The notes under the pieces were generated by a model. That model saw only the letters and a program-made list of their open reading frames with translations, ran no database searches and had not been told where the DNA came from. Positions 1 through 9,514 of a DNA stretch of 54,647 bases are shown here, one piece after another (position 1 is the first letter of the stretch; the number at the start of each line of letters is the position of its first letter). Location of the stretch: contig SMYC01000136.1 of NCBI GenBank assembly GCA_004356105.1, positions 1 to 54,647 on the forward strand. Reading direction: 5' to 3'. The position numbers and the translations under genes are program-made. This DNA comes from Acidobacteriota bacterium. GTDB taxonomy: Bacteria > Acidobacteriota > Vicinamibacteria > Marinacidobacterales > SMYC01.

Positions 1-353
1 AACTGCACCGGTTTGCCGCGCCATGTCGATTGCTCCGAAGCGAGATGAAGAAGCGCGAGCGTCCCTTCGACGTTCACGCGATGCGCCGTTTCGGGCGTGA
101 ACTCGGCTTTGGTCGACAAGAGCGCCGCCAGATGAAAAATCGCTTCTATCTCGTATTCCGCGACGAGGCGCGACAGAAGGCGGGTGTCGAGGATGTCTCC
201 GACGATGTGTGTGTGAGCTTCCCCGAGCGCGTTCGGGAGGGGTGTCAGGTCGAGCGTGAGAAGCGGACGTGGCGAATTTTCCAAAAGACGTTGAACGAGT
301 GACGTGCCCACTTCACCAGCCGCGCCGGTGACGAGGGTGACCTTCTTTCGCAT
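1..353 (-). CDS. NAD-dependent epimerase/dehydratase (extended SDR), 3' end missing
   Basis: Translating the reverse strand from the ATG at 353 gives an N-terminal Rossmann segment. It starts MRKKVTLVTGAAGEVGTSLV, carrying the glycine-rich nucleotide motif GAAGEVG, and later shows IFHLAALLS and a VNVEGT stretch, as in extended short-chain dehydrogenases. The HLAALLS region resembles SDR-type L-threonine 3-dehydrogenases, but UDP-sugar epimerases share this fold, so the substrate is open. About 117 residues are visible; the catalytic YxxxK lies outside the window. A TATAGT hexamer ends 8 bases before the ATG and no ribosome-binding site is visible, so the message may be leaderless. Confidence 0.75.
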   Translation of the reverse strand, partial: MRKKVTLVTGAAGEVGTSLVQRLLENSPRPLLTLDLTPLPNALGEAHTHIVGDILDTRLLSRLVAEYEIEAIFHLAALLSTKAEFTPETAHRVNVEGTLALLHLASEQSTWRGKPVQ

Positions 354-412
354 GGCCGCCCACTATACCAGCGGCTTGCGCCAACTGCCTATATATTGGC
401 GATCTCTTGTGG
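354..412. repeat. Degenerate copy of the esterase 3' end (left copy)
   Basis: This 59-bp stretch matches 1058-1114, the last codons and stop of the esterase gene. The 20 bases nearest the epimerase are identical. The rest differs by about seven substitutions and a 2-base indel, which breaks the esterase reading frame. It reads in the same direction as the intact copy and abuts the epimerase start codon. Confidence 0.8.
362..367 (-). promoter_or_regulatory. Candidate -10 element (TATAGT) of the epimerase gene
   Basis: TATAGT on the minus strand is followed by GGGCGGCC-ATG, putting the expected transcription start at or 1-2 bases before the ATG. The same hexamer and GGGCGG context precede the SDR gene near 23.6 kb. 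The hexamer also contains the stop codon of the duplicated esterase tail, so it may be a coincidence of that repeat. Confidence 0.4.
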
Positions 413-516
413 GCGGCACGCCGCCGCCCGGGCGCTCGGTTGATGCGGCCGCTATTCCAATCGATGGAAATCAAGCCGTCTACACTGTATCTTCCCGTGA
501 TATAGGAGGACGAACG

Positions 517-966
517 ATGCGAGCTCGAGTCGAAATGATGAGCGCCGTGCTCTTGGCGGTTCTTTGGGTGCCGCCGCCGGCCCGCGCGCAGGAAGCGGAT
601 ATCCGCGGGGCCTGGCATGCGGACACCTACGTTTTGAAGGACGGATCGAAACATCACGTCGAGGGCCTGATGCTCTTCGGCGACACCGACTGGGCGGTTG
701 TCTACTTCGTCAAGGATGACGATGGCCAGCCGCAACGTGGCGCGGGAGAGGGCGGTCCCTACACGCTCGACGGCGATCGTCTCGTCCTGACGCGCGACTA
801 TCTCGTTATCGCAGGCAACGAGATAGGAAGCCTCTCGGAGATCCCGTTGCGATTCGACGTGCCCGGCGTCACGGAGCCGGTCATAGAGGCGTGTCGTCTC
901 GAGGTGGGCGACGATCGGATCACGATCGAGTTTCCGAGCGGCAATCGAATGGGTTTCCGACGGTGA
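517..966 (+). CDS. Small secreted protein of unknown function (149 aa)
   Basis: The start is the ATG at 517, chosen because TAGGAGGA lies just upstream and because it begins a good signal peptide (about residues 1-24, cut after ARAQ). The mature part of about 125 residues alternates hydrophobic and polar positions with Gly/Asp turns (for example GDRLVLTRDYLVI and DDRITIEFPSG), suggesting a small beta-barrel or lipocalin-like fold. I do not recognise the family. It has no cysteine pair and no catalytic motif that I can see. It is the only gene between the two copies of the esterase 3' end, so it may have arrived as an inserted cassette. Confidence 0.7.
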   Translation: MRARVEMMSAVLLAVLWVPPPARAQEADIRGAWHADTYVLKDGSKHHVEGLMLFGDTDWAVVYFVKDDDGQPQRGAGEGGPYTLDGDRLVLTRDYLVIAGNEIGSLSEIPLRFDVPGVTEPVIEACRLEVGDDRITIEFPSGNRMGFRR

Positions 967-1057
967 GGCTTCGACCGAGAGGGGCAAAGGTCCGGTTAGC
1001 GGATGTCAGGGACAACCTTTCATGGGGCGCGCCGGGAGGAACTTCCGCCACTCGTGT

Positions 1058-1114
1058 GGCCGCCCACTATACCAGCGGGCGGAGCCAGCTGCCTATGTCG
1101 GCGATCTCTTGTGG
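1058..1114. repeat. Intact esterase 3' end (right copy of the direct repeat)
   Basis: This is the partner of 354-412 and contains the last 15 or so sense codons and the TAG stop of the esterase gene plus about 10 bases beyond it. Repeat identity extends past the stop codon into noncoding sequence, so the duplication was at DNA level and not conserved protein. Confidence 0.8.
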
Positions 1115-1735
1115 CGACAGGCTGTGCGGCATCGGGTAGCTATGCCAGGCGACCTCGTAGCCATTTTCCTCGAGGGTCGTGACGGTCCCTTCCGCAAGGT
1201 GGATAGGCACGACGGGATCTTGTGATCCGTGGGCCATGAATATGGGGACGGCCCGGTTCGCTTCGGAGGCGCGCTCTTTAATAAGGTTGGGAAGAGGGTG
1301 GTAGCAGGACAGCGCAAGGATTCCGCCGAGGCGCTCTTCGGACTGGAGACCCGCATAGAGGACGATGGCGCCGCCTTGGGAGAAGCCGGCCACCACGATT
1401 TTCTCACTCGGGATGCCGAGGGCGCGTTCGTGGGCGATCCAAGCCTCGAGCTGTTCTCGGGACTCTTCGAGATCCGTCTCTTCGACATGCCGCTCGAGGT
1501 CGAGCGTTTTGATGTCGTACCAGGCGCGCATGACGGCGCCTCCATTGATGGTCACGGGCCGCATCGGCGCGTGCGGGAAAACGAAACGCACGCTGGCGGT
1601 CTCCGGAATATGGAGCTCGGGCACGACAGGGCCGAAGTCATGACCGTCCGCGCCCAAGCCATGCAGCCAAATGACGGACGCTTTTGGTTCGGAGGACGGG
1701 TTCAGTTCGACAGCTGGAAGCAGTTCGGTAGTCAT
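1067..1735 (-). CDS. Phospholipase/carboxylesterase family alpha/beta hydrolase (222 aa)
   Basis: This is a cytoplasmic alpha/beta hydrolase of the carboxylesterase/lysophospholipase (EstB, acyl-protein thioesterase-like) family. The oxyanion loop WLHGLGADGHDF is near residue 25. The nucleophile is Ser119 in GFSQGG, with the acid Asp173 in GSQDPVVP and the base His204 in MPHSLS, so the triad is complete. Length is normal for the family. Its ATG lies 4 bases past the stop of the aminotransferase fusion, making it the last gene of the minus-strand operon starting near 6.9 kb. Natural substrates would be short acyl esters or lysophospholipids. The 3' end of this gene is duplicated at 354-412. 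Confidence 0.9.
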   Translation of the reverse strand: MTTELLPAVELNPSSEPKASVIWLHGLGADGHDFGPVVPELHIPETASVRFVFPHAPMRPVTINGGAVMRAWYDIKTLDLERHVEETDLEESREQLEAWIAHERALGIPSEKIVVAGFSQGGAIVLYAGLQSEERLGGILALSCYHPLPNLIKERASEANRAVPIFMAHGSQDPVVPIHLAEGTVTTLEENGYEVAWHSYPMPHSLSPQEIADIGSWLRPLV

Positions 1736-1739
1736 CGTG

Positions 1740-4700
1740 TCATCCTTTTAGGGGATCCTCTTTCAGAACGGTGCGAAGGCGAGCGAGAAACTGGTCGGCA
1801 TTGGCTTCGTTGAACACGAGTGGCGGTTTGAGCTTGATGACGTTCTCGAGTGGCCCGTCGGTGTTGTTGAGCACGCCGCCGTGTTTCATGCGGTTGACGA
1901 GATAAGTGGCTTCTTCGGCCGCCGGCTCGAGCGTCTCGCGGTCGCGCACGAGCTCGAATCCGAGAAAGAGTCCTCGCCCCCGCACATCCCCGATGATGGG
2001 GTGCTCAGCTTGCAGCTCGCGCAAACCGTTCAAGAGGCGATCGCCCTGCACATGCGCGTTCGCTTGCAGCTTTTCTTCCTCGATTACGTCGAGCACAGAA
2101 AGCCCGATCGCACACGAGACCGGATTGCCGCCAAACGTGTTGAAATATTCCATCCCCGTCTGGAACGACTCCGCGATCGCGCGTGTGGTGACGACGGCGG
2201 CCAACGGGTGGCCGTTTCCGATAGGCTTTCCCATCGTGACGATATCGGGCACCGCGTCCTGGGTCTCGAAGGCCCAGAAATGCGAGCCGACGCGTCCGAA
2301 GCCCACTTGAATTTCGTCCGCGATAGAGACGCCGCCCGCCTCGCGGACGAGCGCGTAGAGCCCTTTCAGATAGTCGGGAGGAAAAACGATTTGGCCACCG
2401 CAGCTCAAGATCGACTCGGCGATGAGAGCCCCTACGGGCCGTCCATCTTTCGCGAGACGTTCGATCAAGGCGCGCGCATCGCGTAGATAGCGTTCTCCGT
2501 ATTCGGGGTCCGACGCGCGATGCTGGCCGCGGTAGCCGTCCGGCATGGCGAGCTTGTGGACGTGTGGCGGCGCGCCGCGACCGCCGCGGCCGTCGAACTT
2601 GTAGGGGCTCACTTTGATGAGCGATGCCAGATTTCCGTGATAGGCGCCGTCGAGCACGAGCGTGTCCTTGCGGCCGGAATGCGTGCGGGCGAGGCGCAGC
2701 GCGAGATCGTTGGCCTCGCTCCCCGAGTTTACGAAGAAGCAGACTTCGAGGGGAGCGGGAAGCTTGGCCGTCAAGCGCTCGGCATAGTCCACGATGTTGG
2801 GATGGAGATAGCGCGTGTTCGTGTTCAAGACGGCGATCTGATCTTGGGCGGCGCGGACGACGCGCGGGTGGCAATGGCCCACATGGCAGACGTTGTTGAC
2901 CATGTCCAGATAAGGACGCGCCTCGCCGTCATAGAGAAAGGCGCCGTGCCCGCGAACGATGCGGAGGGGCTCGCGATAGGACAGGCTGAGCGTTCCGGAC
3001 AGATGTCGCCGCCTTGTTGCGCGGATGGCCTCGTCCGTCATTCGCGGATCTCGACGGGCCGATTCCGGAAGCCTGAGCACGTCGCGCGGGTTTGGCGAGA
3101 GCGCGAGCCAGAGCGTTCTCTCGGACGGTTTGGCGACGCCGGGGAAGTCACCTTCCCGATCGAGCAAGTCGAGGATGATTTGAAAGTGAAGATGCGGCGG
3201 CCAATTGCCGTTTTTCGGGTAGCTCCCGACGGCGGCGAAGACTTCGCCGCGGTCGATGGACTTTCCGTGCTCTAGCCGAAAAAGCGAGTCTTCCGAGAGA
3301 TGGCCGTAAAGCGTCCAGAATTTCTCGCCTGCGTCGGTCTCGTGCTCGAGGATGATGGTGGGGCCGTAATCGAGCGGCGCGTCGTTCACTTGGAAACTGT
3401 GCACGCGTCCCGCGAACGGGGCCGCGAGGCTCGTGCCCGCTTCGACGAACAAGTCGATGCCGATATGGATCGTGCGCGGCTCGAACCCTTCTCCGGGGCC
3501 CGGCTGGAACGTCTTGCTCGTGTAGAGAGCGCGAGGCTCGTCGTAGCGTCCGATACCGACCCGCGCGCCAGCGTTTCGCATCGCGCCGAAAACGTGCGCG
3601 GTGAAGCGCTCGACGTCGTCGAGCACGTCGAGACCGCCAAGCTCGGTGCTAGCCACGCTCAAGTCGAGCTCGTGAAGCCCTCCATCCCGTAACGCATCCG
3701 GGAGAACGTACGCGGCTTCCTCGGCGTGCGCGGCGAGCCAATCCACGACCGCCTGGGTGTGCGGGAGAGGCGAGAGGCCGCACGCGTCGCGAAAGCGGTA
3801 ATGCGCAAGCCTCCGGCATATCGGCTTCAGCTTCTCGAGCATCGTCCACGCCGCGCGCTCGCTCACTCTCAGATAGTCCTTGTCGGGCTCGTCCTTCGCT
3901 TGTCGCGCCGCGTTCGCGACGCTCATCGCAAGGCGAGTACAGATGAGAGGGAAGACCAGCTCGAGCTCGGTAGCACTCAGAGGCCGTGCCTCGTGATAGC
4001 CCGCGACGACGTGGGACGCGATTTCGAGCGGGTCGTTTTTGTCGAGGATGCAATAGGCGGCGGTGTTCGCCACTTCGAAGACGAGCGCGCTCGAGACCAT
4101 GTCGCCAAAATCGAGAATGCCGGCCATCACGCCATCGCGCACGAGAATGTTGTGGTCGTTCCCATCGTTGTGGATGACACCTTTCGGGAGTGTTTCGAGC
4201 CTCGGCGCGACCTCCTCTTCGAAGATCGAAAGATAATGCTTCACGAGGCGGCGCCTCTGATTGTCCGCGATATATTCCAGCCCTTCGCGGATGGTGGTTG
4301 CGGCGTGCTTCGAGTCCCAATACAGATAGCGATCCTGCGCGTCGTGAGAGAAGCCTTCGAGCGCCTTGTCGAGGCGTCCCATGAAGCGTCCGAGATCGCG
4401 GAGGAGTGCTTCACCATGAGGTCTCGTATCCGCAAGCGGCTTTCCCGGAAGAAAGTTCAGGAGCCGGCACATGTGGCCGCCTTCGGTCCTCTCGATGAGA
4501 CCGCCCGAGAGTGCCGCCTGGATCCGCGGAATCGAAAGCTTCGGGTCTTTTTCCGCGACGTGGGCGAGCGCTTGATTTTGAAATTCCAGGATCGTGCGCT
4601 CTTCGCCGAGGTTCGCGACTTTCAACACGAGCTTTCCAGTGGAGGTTTCGGCGAGAAAGTTCTGGTCGCGCTCGCTCACGAGCTCCTCGATCTCGCTCGC

Positions 4701-4778
4701 CTCGACTCCGTAGGCCTCTTTCAAAACCGCCCGTGCGGCGTCGAAGTCGAGGCGCGGCCGCGTCGTCTTCAGTTTCAT
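1740..4778 (-). CDS. Kinase - M23 - class III aminotransferase-fold fusion, likely phospho-lyase
   Basis: This protein of about 1012 residues has three parts. Residues 1-330 are an APH/choline-kinase-like domain with [13 protein letters not shown] and [11 protein letters not shown] (catalytic Asp/Asn and metal-binding Asp). Residues about 400-560 are an M23/LytM-type fold with HIGIDLF and HLHFQ. Residues about 590-1012 are a class III aminotransferase with [11 protein letters not shown] and the PLP lysine in TMGKPIGNG. Mammalian hydroxylysine kinase and the AGXT2L1/AGXT2L2 phospho-lyases correspond to the first and last parts, so phosphorylation followed by PLP-dependent removal of phosphate and ammonia from hydroxylysine or ethanolamine is the best guess. 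The upstream aldehyde dehydrogenase would oxidise the aldehyde formed. The ATG at 4778 overlaps the dehydrogenase stop as ATGA; an in-frame ATG at 4799 is the alternative. Confidence 0.88.
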   Translation of the reverse strand: MKLKTTRPRLDFDAARAVLKEAYGVEASEIEELVSERDQNFLAETSTGKLVLKVANLGEERTILEFQNQALAHVAEKDPKLSIPRIQAALSGGLIERTEGGHMCRLLNFLPGKPLADTRPHGEALLRDLGRFMGRLDKALEGFSHDAQDRYLYWDSKHAATTIREGLEYIADNQRRRLVKHYLSIFEEEVAPRLETLPKGVIHNDGNDHNILVRDGVMAGILDFGDMVSSALVFEVANTAAYCILDKNDPLEIASHVVAGYHEARPLSATELELVFPLICTRLAMSVANAARQAKDEPDKDYLRVSERAAWTMLEKLKPICRRLAHYRFRDACGLSPLPHTQAVVDWLAAHAEEAAYVLPDALRDGGLHELDLSVASTELGGLDVLDDVERFTAHVFGAMRNAGARVGIGRYDEPRALYTSKTFQPGPGEGFEPRTIHIGIDLFVEAGTSLAAPFAGRVHSFQVNDAPLDYGPTIILEHETDAGEKFWTLYGHLSEDSLFRLEHGKSIDRGEVFAAVGSYPKNGNWPPHLHFQIILDLLDREGDFPGVAKPSERTLWLALSPNPRDVLRLPESARRDPRMTDEAIRATRRRHLSGTLSLSYREPLRIVRGHGAFLYDGEARPYLDMVNNVCHVGHCHPRVVRAAQDQIAVLNTNTRYLHPNIVDYAERLTAKLPAPLEVCFFVNSGSEANDLALRLARTHSGRKDTLVLDGAYHGNLASLIKVSPYKFDGRGGRGAPPHVHKLAMPDGYRGQHRASDPEYGERYLRDARALIERLAKDGRPVGALIAESILSCGGQIVFPPDYLKGLYALVREAGGVSIADEIQVGFGRVGSHFWAFETQDAVPDIVTMGKPIGNGHPLAAVVTTRAIAESFQTGMEYFNTFGGNPVSCAIGLSVLDVIEEEKLQANAHVQGDRLLNGLRELQAEHPIIGDVRGRGLFLGFELVRDRETLEPAAEEATYLVNRMKHGGVLNNTDGPLENVIKLKPPLVFNEANADQFLARLRTVLKEDPLKG

Positions 4779-6208
4779 TTCATCAGCATCTTCAGCCACC
4801 GGAGCTTGCCGCCATAGGGCGGATAGCGGATCCGCGGATCGAAGAGCGTGCTGCCTTCGACGACCGATTTCTTGTGCGAGAAAGTCTCGAAGCCGTAGCG
4901 GCCGTGATAGCTTCCGCTGCCGCTCCCGCCCCGGCCGCCAAAGGGTAGGTCTGGATTCGAAAATTGGATCAACGCGTCGTTGATGGCGCCGCCTCCAAAC
5001 GGGATCTCCTGCATCACGCGTTCTTGATTCTTGCGGTCTTTCGAAAAGAAGTAGAGTGCCAAAGGATTGGGATGGCGCAAGGTTATCTCGATGGCTTCGT
5101 CGAGGCCGCGATAGGTGAGCACTGGGAGGATGGGCCCAAAGATCTCCTCGTCGAGAGACCTAGCACCTTCCGGAACCTCCGCGAGGATTGTGGGTGCGAT
5201 GTAGCGTTCGTCGCGTTGTGTCTCGCCCCCAATGACGATGCGACCGTCTTCTAGATAGCCGGAAAGCCTGTCGAAGTGGCGGTGGTTGACGATACGCGCG
5301 AAGTCGGGGCTCGTTCTCGGATCGTCTCCAAAAAACCGGCGGACGTTTTTCTTCATGAGAGACAGAAAATCCTCCGCCAACGTCTCTGGCACGAGCAAGT
5401 AGTCGGGCGCGATACAGGTTTGTCCCGCGTTCAGAAACTTGCCCCAGGTAACTCGGCGGGCGGCGACTTCGAGATCGACTTTCTCGTCGATAATGGCCGG
5501 GCTCTTACCGCCGAGCTCCAGCGTGACCGGGGTGAGATGCTTGGCCGCGGCAGTAGCGACGATACGTCCGACCTCACATCCCCCGGTAAAGAAAATGTGA
5601 TCGAAGCGCTCGTCGAGGAGCGCCTCGGCGGTTTTGGCGTCGCCCAACGCTGCGCTCACGACCTCCGCGGGAAAATAGCTCGCCACGAGCTCGGCCACGA
5701 GCTCCGATGTGTTCACGCTCCATTCGGACGGTTTCAAGAGCGCACAGTTTCCGGCGGCGAGGGCGGCGGCGAGGGGCGACATTACGAGCTGGAAGGGGTA
5801 GTTCCATGGAGCGATGATGAGCACGAGTCCCATGGGCTCGCGACGGACGAAACTTTTCGATGGAAAAAACGTGAGCGGCGTTTTGACCCGCTCGGGCTCC
5901 ATCCACGTCTCGAGATGTTCGAGCGCGTGCGAGCACTCGGATAGGACGAAGCCGGTCTCCGAGGCGAAAGCTTCGAACGCGGGCTTTGACAAATCCGCGG
6001 CGAGTGCTTCGTGAATCCGACTTTCGTGATCGCGCACGAGGGCGCGGAGGTTTCGCAGCTGTTGCTTCCGGAACGTGTAGGGACGCGTCGCGCCCGAGCG
6101 AAAGAAACGCCGCTGTTTGTCGAGGATGGCCGCGAAGTCGAGCTTGTTCTGTTGGTTTTGGCTCGCGGTCACGATGCGAGCAATGTTACTCGATCTCGAG
6201 TTCGGCAA
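4775..6208 (-). CDS. Aldehyde dehydrogenase, class 3-like (477 aa)
   Basis: This is an NAD(P)-dependent aldehyde dehydrogenase. The N-terminal helices ([14 protein letters not shown]) and the length fit the ALDH3/CoxB-like group. The cofactor-site segment [10 protein letters not shown] is near 131-140, FFTGG near 206-210, the general-base Glu231 in ELGGK, and the catalytic Cys265 in NAGQTCIAP. It overlaps the nuclease-family gene upstream by 23 bases and the aminotransferase fusion downstream by 4. Acting on the semialdehyde or acetaldehyde released by the phospho-lyase partner is a reasonable inference from this coupling. The exact start is uncertain because the first 20 residues are weakly conserved; a GTG at 6172 is possible. 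Confidence 0.92.
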   Translation of the reverse strand: MPNSRSSNIARIVTASQNQQNKLDFAAILDKQRRFFRSGATRPYTFRKQQLRNLRALVRDHESRIHEALAADLSKPAFEAFASETGFVLSECSHALEHLETWMEPERVKTPLTFFPSKSFVRREPMGLVLIIAPWNYPFQLVMSPLAAALAAGNCALLKPSEWSVNTSELVAELVASYFPAEVVSAALGDAKTAEALLDERFDHIFFTGGCEVGRIVATAAAKHLTPVTLELGGKSPAIIDEKVDLEVAARRVTWGKFLNAGQTCIAPDYLLVPETLAEDFLSLMKKNVRRFFGDDPRTSPDFARIVNHRHFDRLSGYLEDGRIVIGGETQRDERYIAPTILAEVPEGARSLDEEIFGPILPVLTYRGLDEAIEITLRHPNPLALYFFSKDRKNQERVMQEIPFGGGAINDALIQFSNPDLPFGGRGGSGSGSYHGRYGFETFSHKKSVVEGSTLFDPRIRYPPYGGKLRWLKMLMK

Positions 6209-6926
6209 TCAGTGGAAGGTGATCGGAAGCGCGACGCGCCAGCCGAAGCCGCCCCCGGTAAACATGGCTCAGACGCACATCGCCGCGCACGTAGATGGCG
6301 TCGAGCGCTCGCACGGGACCCCAGGCGGGAAACGTCTTTATCGGCGAGCCGACGCCGTCGAAGCCAGAGGGCTCCAAGAGCTTTCTTCCGAGCGTGCCCC
6401 AGACATCGTTGAAGTCTCCCGCAACCACGACCGGCGTTCGATGATGAAGCCCGACAAACGGATCGCTCTCGAGAAACTTGCGAAGCTGGATCTTTCGCTC
6501 GATTCCGGAAAGTCCAAGGTGGAGGTTGTAGACGTGCAATGTGCGCGTATGCCGTCCAGGCGTGCCATTCAGGCGTACCCGGAAGCGCGCGTGCAGAACG
6601 CTGCGCCGTTTCTTGGGCGGCACGGTGACGTCGATGTTCGACGTTTCTGTCAGCGGGAATCGGCTCAAGATGGCGTTGCCGTAGGCGCCGCCGCTCCTTA
6701 TCTTCACGTTTGGAAAATAGGTGCGATGTCGAAACCCCAAGAAGTCGCCCAGAAGGTCCACTTGGCGATCGGCGTTCGACCTACGGGCGAGCTGGTCGAC
6801 CTCCTGCAGCATGACGAGGTCGGGATCGTATCGAGCGATGACATGCGCGACGCGCAACGGGTCGTAGAGCCGGTCGACGCCGCCAATGCACTTGTGGATG
6901 TTGTAGCTGAGGATCTTCAGGCGCAC
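6186..6926 (-). CDS. Endonuclease/exonuclease/phosphatase (EEP) family protein (246 aa)
   Basis: The EEP superfamily fold is shown by [14 protein letters not shown] at the N terminus, LQEVDQ (metal-binding Glu), [20 protein letters not shown] and the closing [12 protein letters not shown]. Substrates in this family range from DNA to phosphoinositides and sphingomyelin, and none can be assigned here. I chose the GTG at 6926 because the domain starts there and an extended -10 element (TGGTATCAT, 6957-6965) sits just upstream. The ORF can be read back to an ATG at 7034, but that would cross this promoter and add a stretch with no family similarity. It is the first gene of the minus-strand operon. 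Confidence 0.82.
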   Translation of the reverse strand: MRLKILSYNIHKCIGGVDRLYDPLRVAHVIARYDPDLVMLQEVDQLARRSNADRQVDLLGDFLGFRHRTYFPNVKIRSGGAYGNAILSRFPLTETSNIDVTVPPKKRRSVLHARFRVRLNGTPGRHTRTLHVYNLHLGLSGIERKIQLRKFLESDPFVGLHHRTPVVVAGDFNDVWGTLGRKLLEPSGFDGVGSPIKTFPAWGPVRALDAIYVRGDVRLSHVYRGRLRLARRASDHLPLIAELEIE

Positions 6927-6956
6927 GTTACTTCTGCAAAACCAATCAGTTAATAG

Positions 6957-6965
6957 ATGATACCA
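6957..6965 (-). promoter_or_regulatory. Extended -10 promoter of the EEP operon
   Basis: TGGTATCAT reads on the minus strand about 31 bases before the GTG start. It mirrors the TGGTATGAT at 7018-7026 on the other strand, giving back-to-back extended -10 elements. Confidence 0.4.
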
Positions 6966-7020
6966 CGCCGCACGATCGAGAACGATGCTTTCGAGAGTTA
7001 AAAGCTTGAGGTGAGTCTGG

Positions 7021-7026
7021 TATGAT
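7021..7026 (+). promoter_or_regulatory. Extended -10 promoter of the DUF4388/TonB gene
   Basis: TATGAT is preceded by TGG (extended -10), with TTAAAA 17 bases upstream as a weak -35. This would give a leader of about 60 bases before the ATG at 7094. Confidence 0.4.
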
Positions 7027-7093
7027 GCGGGCATAGCGAGGTCTCGAGGGGCCTTCGCTCGATCCTCGAGCGAAGCCGTGTGGGCGTAAGAAA

Positions 7094-8290
7094 ATGACGC
7101 TAACCGGAAACAGTAGAGAGCTATCCCTTGCGGATCTGATTGTGGTTGCGACGCAAGATCCGCGAACTCACCGGTTCACTTTGAGCGGACCGGCCGGTGA
7201 TGGCCTCTTGCTCATCGAGGGTGGCCGCATCGTGCATGCCACTTATGGCGACCTTGCGCCACTCGATGCCGCACACGTCCTTGTGACTGAGCAGAGCGTG
7301 GACTTCGAAATCGAAACCGACGCCGAGATCCCCGGCCACACGATCAACGTCGGTGCCCAGGAGCTTCTGATGGAAGCGATGCGGCGCCTCGACGAAGGAC
7401 TCTTGAAGCGTCCTCGACAAGTCTCGATCGAGATCGGCGAGGCAGAGTCACGCAAACCTCCGCGGCCGCGGAGTCACGAGGCGAAGAAGAGTCCCGAAGC
7501 GGAAGCTTTGAGGCGGGCCATGGGACGCGTTCTCTTCGCCGATGCGGCCGCCGCTGAAGTCGAGGTGAAGTCCAGTGCTCCCAAGATCGTCGCGGCCGTT
7601 ATCGGCATCGCCCTTCTCGTTACGGGAAGCCTTTTCGCTTGGCGCGCCGGCTGGCTCGTTGTCGAAGAGCATAGAGACCCTGTCAATATTTCCGATCTAA
7701 ATGGCCCGCGCGATGTCGTGCCGGCACTCTTGTCCGGTATGCCGCCGCCGGCCCCGGAAGATCGTCCGGTGCTCCCGACGATTCTGTGTCGTGTACTTCT
7801 CGATACGCGTGGGAGCGTGTACGAGGTCCGCGTCTTTCAGCCACGCTCCGGGCTCGATGCTTTCGAGGAGGCGGCGATCGCCGCCGTCAAGCTGTATCGT
7901 TTTTCACCGGCCCGGCGTGAAGGTGTCGCCGTGCCAGTCTGGATCATTTGGCCGGTTGATTTCGTCCGCGCTCCGCGTGTTGCGGACACGATGGAGCCCG
8001 TTCCGGCGAGCCTGTTCAGAGCATCCCGCGACCGCTTGCCGACTCTTCTCGAAGGCCAGCCACCGGAGACACCTTTTCCCGAGCGGCGTCTACGCCCGAA
8101 GATCGCCTGCCGACTTCTCATCGACCATCAAGGTAACGTGATCGAGGCCGAAGTCGTCGACCCGCGTGACGAGCTCGAGCTCTATGAACGGATTGCGCTC
8201 GATACGGTGAAGAACTATCGCTTTACCGTGGGTGAGCGAGAAGGCGTTCCCGTTGCCGCGTGGATCCCTTGGAGCGTCTCGTTCCAATAA
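7094..8290 (+). CDS. DUF4388 protein with one membrane segment and two TonB C-terminal-like domains (398 aa)
   Basis: Residues 1-110 look like DUF4388/PATAN ([32 protein letters not shown]), a cytoplasmic regulatory fold. A Lys/Arg/Pro-rich linker leads to one membrane helix at about 168-190. The periplasmic part has two tandem repeats of about 75 residues, each with CR-LLxxxGxVxExxVxxP and VKxYRFxxxxREGVPV motifs and ending in W-P-V-F/W-S-V-F, as in the TonB C-terminal fold. No ExbB or ExbD gene is adjacent. Classic TonB has one such domain and no cytoplasmic sensor, so a link between a cytoplasmic signal and the periplasm is inferred. The stop is 4 bases before the next start, so the two genes are probably co-transcribed. 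Confidence 0.8.
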   Translation: MTLTGNSRELSLADLIVVATQDPRTHRFTLSGPAGDGLLLIEGGRIVHATYGDLAPLDAAHVLVTEQSVDFEIETDAEIPGHTINVGAQELLMEAMRRLDEGLLKRPRQVSIEIGEAESRKPPRPRSHEAKKSPEAEALRRAMGRVLFADAAAAEVEVKSSAPKIVAAVIGIALLVTGSLFAWRAGWLVVEEHRDPVNISDLNGPRDVVPALLSGMPPPAPEDRPVLPTILCRVLLDTRGSVYEVRVFQPRSGLDAFEEAAIAAVKLYRFSPARREGVAVPVWIIWPVDFVRAPRVADTMEPVPASLFRASRDRLPTLLEGQPPETPFPERRLRPKIACRLLIDHQGNVIEAEVVDPRDELELYERIALDTVKNYRFTVGEREGVPVAAWIPWSVSFQ

Positions 8291-8294
8291 AGTG

Positions 8295-9503
8295 ATGCGC
8301 TTTGTCTTGGCCGCGACAATCCTGAGCGTGTTCGCCGCGCACGGCATCGCGAGTGAGAGCGTTCGTATTCAGGGCTCCGTGGATGTTTTCGACCACGTCA
8401 GCGCGGCCCTTACGGCGCGGTTCAGTGCCCGCTATGGCGACGTTTCGCTCGCGTGGGATGCGGCGGGCTCCGGCGCCGCATTCACCGCTCTTTTCGCGGG
8501 CGAGGCGGATCTCGGCGTCAGCACCCGAACGATCACCGCTCGGGAGCTCGAGCTTGCGCGTCGGCTCGGGCTAGAGCTCGAGGAGACCGCTTTGGCTCTT
8601 GACGGTCTCGCGGTCATCGTACATCCCGACAACCACGTTTCACGTCTCACGATGAAGCAACTCGAGACGCTTTATCTTGGGCGCATCGTTCGGTGGCTTG
8701 GTTTCGGCGGCATTGATGAGACGGTGAACCTTCTGAGCTCTCCTGATGCCGGCGGCACGCAACGCGTGTTCAAAGACCTCGTTCTCGGCGATCCGGGGGA
8801 GAGTTTTCCGCGAAGCACCGTCTATCTTTGGGCGGATGACATCGTGGATCGCGTCGCTGTCGATCGGGGCGCTGTCGGCTTCGTGAGCATGAATCGCGAC
8901 CTTTCCGGAGTCCGAACGGTGCCGATCGTGGGGCCGTCGGGGCAAGTATTTCGCCGCCCGGACATTGGCAGCGTCGCGAGCGGCGCCTACCCACTCTGCT
9001 ATGCCATCTGGCTCTACAGGGTGGGCGAGGCGACGGGCGAGCTTCGTCACTTCTTGAGGTTCCTGTTGCTGCATGATGGCCAACGCGTTCTCGCTGAGGC
9101 GGGCTTCGCTCCTGTGGCGGGCTTTCACGGGTTCGGGCGTCGTGCGGGCGCGAGCGTCGACGTGCCCGACGTCGTAATGAGGCGCGTGGATTTTGGCTTT
9201 CGTGGGAGCCGCCTGAGTCCCGCGGCGCGTGCGATCGTGCAGGAGGTCGCGAATCTCTTGGCGACAACGAGCGATGGGGTTTGGATCCGCGGCCACGAGG
9301 GGCCCACCGAGAACGCGGCGGGTGCCGAGCTCTCGCTCGCACGAGCACAGTCCGTTGCCGATTTTCTAGAACGGCTAGGGACCGATCCGTCGCGTATGGT
9401 CGTCGACGGCTGGGGCACCGCGGCGCCTGTGAGCTCGAGCCGCGCCGCCGACGGCCTCCGTGTGAATCGACGCGTGGATATCTGGATCCTCCCCGAGCCC
9501 TAA
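8295..9503 (+). CDS. PstS-like periplasmic binding protein fused to an OmpA peptidoglycan-binding domain (402 aa)
   Basis: The ATG at 8295 opens a signal peptide (MRFVLAATILSVFAAHGIAS). Residues about 22-280 resemble phosphate-type substrate-binding proteins: WDAAGSGAAFTALFAGEADLG early on, LDGLAVIVHP, LETLYLGRIVRW, and SSPDAGGTQRVFKDLVLG. Residues about 295-402 are an OmpA-like domain with SARAIVQEVANLL-type helices, SLARAQSVADFLERLG, GWGTAAP and the terminal RVNRRVDIWI. It would bind a small ligand, perhaps an anion, while fixed to the cell wall. No ABC transporter genes are near, so a sensing or storage role is as likely as uptake. The gene starts 4 bases after the TonB-like gene. Confidence 0.85.
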   Translation: MRFVLAATILSVFAAHGIASESVRIQGSVDVFDHVSAALTARFSARYGDVSLAWDAAGSGAAFTALFAGEADLGVSTRTITARELELARRLGLELEETALALDGLAVIVHPDNHVSRLTMKQLETLYLGRIVRWLGFGGIDETVNLLSSPDAGGTQRVFKDLVLGDPGESFPRSTVYLWADDIVDRVAVDRGAVGFVSMNRDLSGVRTVPIVGPSGQVFRRPDIGSVASGAYPLCYAIWLYRVGEATGELRHFLRFLLLHDGQRVLAEAGFAPVAGFHGFGRRAGASVDVPDVVMRRVDFGFRGSRLSPAARAIVQEVANLLATTSDGVWIRGHEGPTENAAGAELSLARAQSVADFLERLGTDPSRMVVDGWGTAAPVSSSRAADGLRVNRRVDIWILPEP

Positions 9504-9514
9504 GCCTCCTTGTG

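Noticed and set aside
3726..4817. 363-codon ORF opposite the kinase domain of the fusion protein
   Set aside because: The opposite strand carries the kinase motifs; no start signal or domain on this strand.
6927..7034. N-terminal extension of the EEP protein to ATG 7034
   Set aside because: It would cross the extended -10 element at 6957-6965 and adds residues without family similarity.
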